A DNA stretch of 64,000 nt, taken from NCBI RefSeq assembly GCF_025200925.1, contig NZ_CP104174.1, forward strand, positions 744,001 through 808,000. The letters are read 5' to 3'. Positions 62,672 through 64,000 of this stretch are shown here, piece by piece. A program made the translations under genes and the position numbers. Every line of letters begins with the position of its first letter. Positions within the stretch are counted from its first letter, which is position 1. Source of the DNA: Bradyrhizobium sp. CB1015 (GTDB lineage: Bacteria > Pseudomonadota > Alphaproteobacteria > Rhizobiales > Xanthobacteraceae). Below the pieces are notes generated by a model. That model ran no database searches, was not told the origin of the DNA, and saw only the letters and a list, made by a program, of their open reading frames with translations.

Positions 62672-62743
62672 GGCTGTCGTCCCGGACAAGCCCGCCTCAA
62701 GCGCGCGCTCGAGGCGCGCTTGTCCGGGACGACAGCGGAGTTT
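62672..62743. repeat. Palindromic repeat, family F copy 2
   Basis: GCTGTCGTCCCGGACAAGC pairs with GCTTGTCCGGGACGACAGC; inside, CAAGCGCGCGCTCGAGGCGC is also self-complementary in part. It lies between the convergent small secreted protein and hypothetical genes. Confidence 0.72.
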
Positions 62744-62773
62744 GCCGCGGCAGCAGAATGAAGTCGAGGAAAC

Positions 62774-63397
62774 TCACCCCTTCTTCGCGGGCTTGCTCGG
62801 TGTCGGGTTGAACAGCTTCTTCAGGTCGTTCAAGCTTTCCGACAGCCGCGGCCATTCGCAGGAGAACGAGCCCTTGGCGCAAGGCGCGGCCTTCGGCCTT
62901 GCGCCTGCGGCCTGCTGCACCTTCGGCCGCTCGACCGGGACCGGCACGCGCTCGACTTCGGTCCGCAGCGCGACCTGCTGGAGCTGCTGCACCTGTTGCT
63001 CTTGCTGCTCGCGCTGCTGCCGCGCGGTGGCTTGGGCCGCTTCGTTGCTGCGGCGCTGCCTGGCGAGATAGGCGGTATAGGCTTCGTCGATCTTCTTCTG
63101 CTCCTCCGGCGTCGGGTTGGGGCCCGCGATGTCGAAGGTGCGATCCTGGAGGAAATCGTAATAGGAATAGCCGCCGCCCGGCTTGCGGCGACCGGCAAAC
63201 TTGGCGTTGCAATCGGCAAGGGCCGCGGTCTTCTCCGCCTTGGTTGCGGCTTTCTCGGCGGCATCGGCGCATTCCTCGAAATCGACAGGTGCGCGTTTCC
63301 ACCATTGCGCATCGGCATGCCCCCGCGTCAGCAGGAAAAATCCTGCTGCGGCAACGAGAAGCAGCGCCGCGCGATGCGATGTAACTACGGCCGACAT
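62774..63397 (-). CDS. Hypothetical secreted protein with Gln-rich coiled segment
   Basis: The 207-residue protein has a signal or anchor (AALLLVAAAGFFLLTRGHAD), a Cys pair (ECADAAEK, ADCNAKF), FLQDRTFDIAGPNPTPEEQK, a Gln/Glu/Arg-rich stretch (about 115-145) and a second Cys pair (APCAKGSFSCEW) before a Lys/Pro tail. The mature part is likely periplasmic with two disulfides and a helical middle. No known family is recognised. Confidence 0.72.
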   Translation of the reverse strand: MSAVVTSHRAALLLVAAAGFFLLTRGHADAQWWKRAPVDFEECADAAEKAATKAEKTAALADCNAKFAGRRKPGGGYSYYDFLQDRTFDIAGPNPTPEEQKKIDEAYTAYLARQRRSNEAAQATARQQREQQEQQVQQLQQVALRTEVERVPVPVERPKVQQAAGARPKAAPCAKGSFSCEWPRLSESLNDLKKLFNPTPSKPAKKG

Positions 63398-63690
63398 TCT
63401 AAGAGAGCATTCCTTGCAACACGCAACCCGAACTGAGTCGAGCCGGATTTTTGCCTCTTTATCGCCGGCTTGTCACCCATGGAACCCGGGAAATTCAGGG
63501 CTGGGATGCTGACATTTTGTGCTTGACGTGGCGTAGGAGTCACAGCGCCCCGGCGACAGGCTGTTACACTCGTGCTGCGAGCGCCTCAGTCCCTGCGGGC
63601 GATGCCAAGAAGACGAAGTGGAGCGCCTGCCGGATCTGGCCTTCGAAGGCGCGGGGGCATGCTGAATAAGACAAACACGGAAGGACTGAC
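63398..63690. other. Intergenic region between divergent genes
   Basis: These 293 bases separate the minus-strand hypothetical protein start from the RraA-family gene. No hairpin family, tRNA or open frame of note was found. A TTGACG at 63523-63528 is a possible -35 box but no matching -10 box is evident. Confidence 0.35.
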
Positions 63691-64000
63691 ATGACGATCA
63701 CCATCGCAGCGAGTAGCGTGCCGAAGCCGCCGGCAAGTATCATCGAAGGTTTCAGGGACGCGCCGACCTCGGTGATCTCGGACAATCTCGCCCGGCTGCC
63801 CGGGGCGGTCGGGCTGAAGCCATATCACCGCGGCGGCAAGCTGGTGGGGACGGCCTTCACCGTGCGCACCCGGCCCGGCGACAATCTCGCCATCCACCGC
63901 GCGCTCGACCTGGTCGGGCCCGGCGATGTCATCGTGGTCGATGGCGGCGGCGACGAGACGCGGGCGCTGGTCGGCGAGATCATGAAGAACATCGCGCAAT
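63691..64000 (+). CDS. RraA/HMG aldolase family protein, 3' truncated by window
   Basis: The frame starts at ATG 63691 (GGAAGGA 5 bases upstream) and stays open to the window end, giving the first 103 residues. The pattern TSVISDNLARLPG, KLVGTAFTVRTRPGDNLAIH and VGPGDVIVVDGGGDETRALV is the RraA/4-hydroxy-4-methyl-2-oxoglutarate aldolase fold. Without the C-terminal half, a split between RNase E regulator-like and aldolase-like members cannot be made; in this lineage catabolic aldolase or decarboxylase roles are more likely. Confidence 0.85.
   Translation, partial: MTITIAASSVPKPPASIIEGFRDAPTSVISDNLARLPGAVGLKPYHRGGKLVGTAFTVRTRPGDNLAIHRALDLVGPGDVIVVDGGGDETRALVGEIMKNIAQ

Noticed and set aside
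63564..63670. Small plus-strand frame (63451-63669) before the RraA-family gene
   Set aside because: It has no ribosome-binding site, no family resemblance and an odd composition; it overlaps the likely promoter region.

Overview
The window is GC-rich, densely coded DNA from an alphaproteobacterium. The gene set (Tat-exported Sox proteins, many branched-chain-amino-acid-type ABC receptors, a cobST pair, a bolA/J-domain pair) and the families of palindromic intergenic repeats look most like Bradyrhizobium or a close relative in the Nitrobacteraceae. That assignment is inference from gene content and recalled repeat sequences, not from a marker-gene search. It reads as ordinary chromosome: no rRNA, tRNA, transposase, phage module or CRISPR array was seen.

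Layout. (1) 1-5174: the end of an amidase gene, then a complete five-gene ABC importer of the urea/amide type (permease, Tat-exported receptor, permease, two ATPases), probably one operon for amide uptake and hydrolysis. (2) 5175-10560: a repeat-rich gap, an L,D-transpeptidase lipoprotein, accA, xerD and a 48-residue membrane microprotein. (3) 10734-24727: aroK-aroB, a CNNM/CBS membrane protein, bolA, a J-domain protein, a divergent pair of citrate-synthase-family genes (one with an N-terminal helix-turn-helix), a DedA protein, cobS-cobT coupled to a phytase-like secreted protein, an Old Yellow Enzyme homologue and a small membrane protein. (4) 25014-35679: an RND efflux adaptor and pump, an orphan ABC receptor, a MAPEG protein, and an AttEFGH-like operon (ABC ATPase, FtsX-type permease, CrtC/AttH-domain protein). 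(5) 35825-38913: two MFS transporters and a small charged protein. (6) 39000-44350: a thiosulfate-oxidation operon in the order soxX-Y-Z-A-K-B, followed on the same strand by a persulfide dioxygenase-rhodanese fusion. (7) 44582-52738: a DUF938 methyltransferase, an S9 peptidase, two MFS transporters, an M48 metalloprotease lipoprotein with a LysM-like tail and a nuclease-like secreted protein. (8) 53073-60275: a second orphan ABC receptor, paralogous to the first, beside acyl-CoA genes (two enoyl-CoA hydratase family proteins, a VOC protein, two acyl-CoA dehydrogenases, an SDR), apparently a catabolic locus for an unknown acid. (9) 60393-64000: small membrane and secreted proteins, a ketopantoate-reductase-like enzyme and the start of an RraA-family gene.

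The most distinctive points are the divergent citrate-synthase pair, whose short intergenic region carries a perfect inverted repeat ending one base before a start codon; the compact soxXYZAKB operon with a monoheme-type SoxA and no soxCD in view; the AttEFGH-like operon; and 21 imperfect-palindrome repeats in about a dozen families. One repeat has become the C-terminus of a citrate-synthase-like protein, and two near-identical copies flank the acyl-CoA block as direct repeats. No wholly new defence or mobile system was found.
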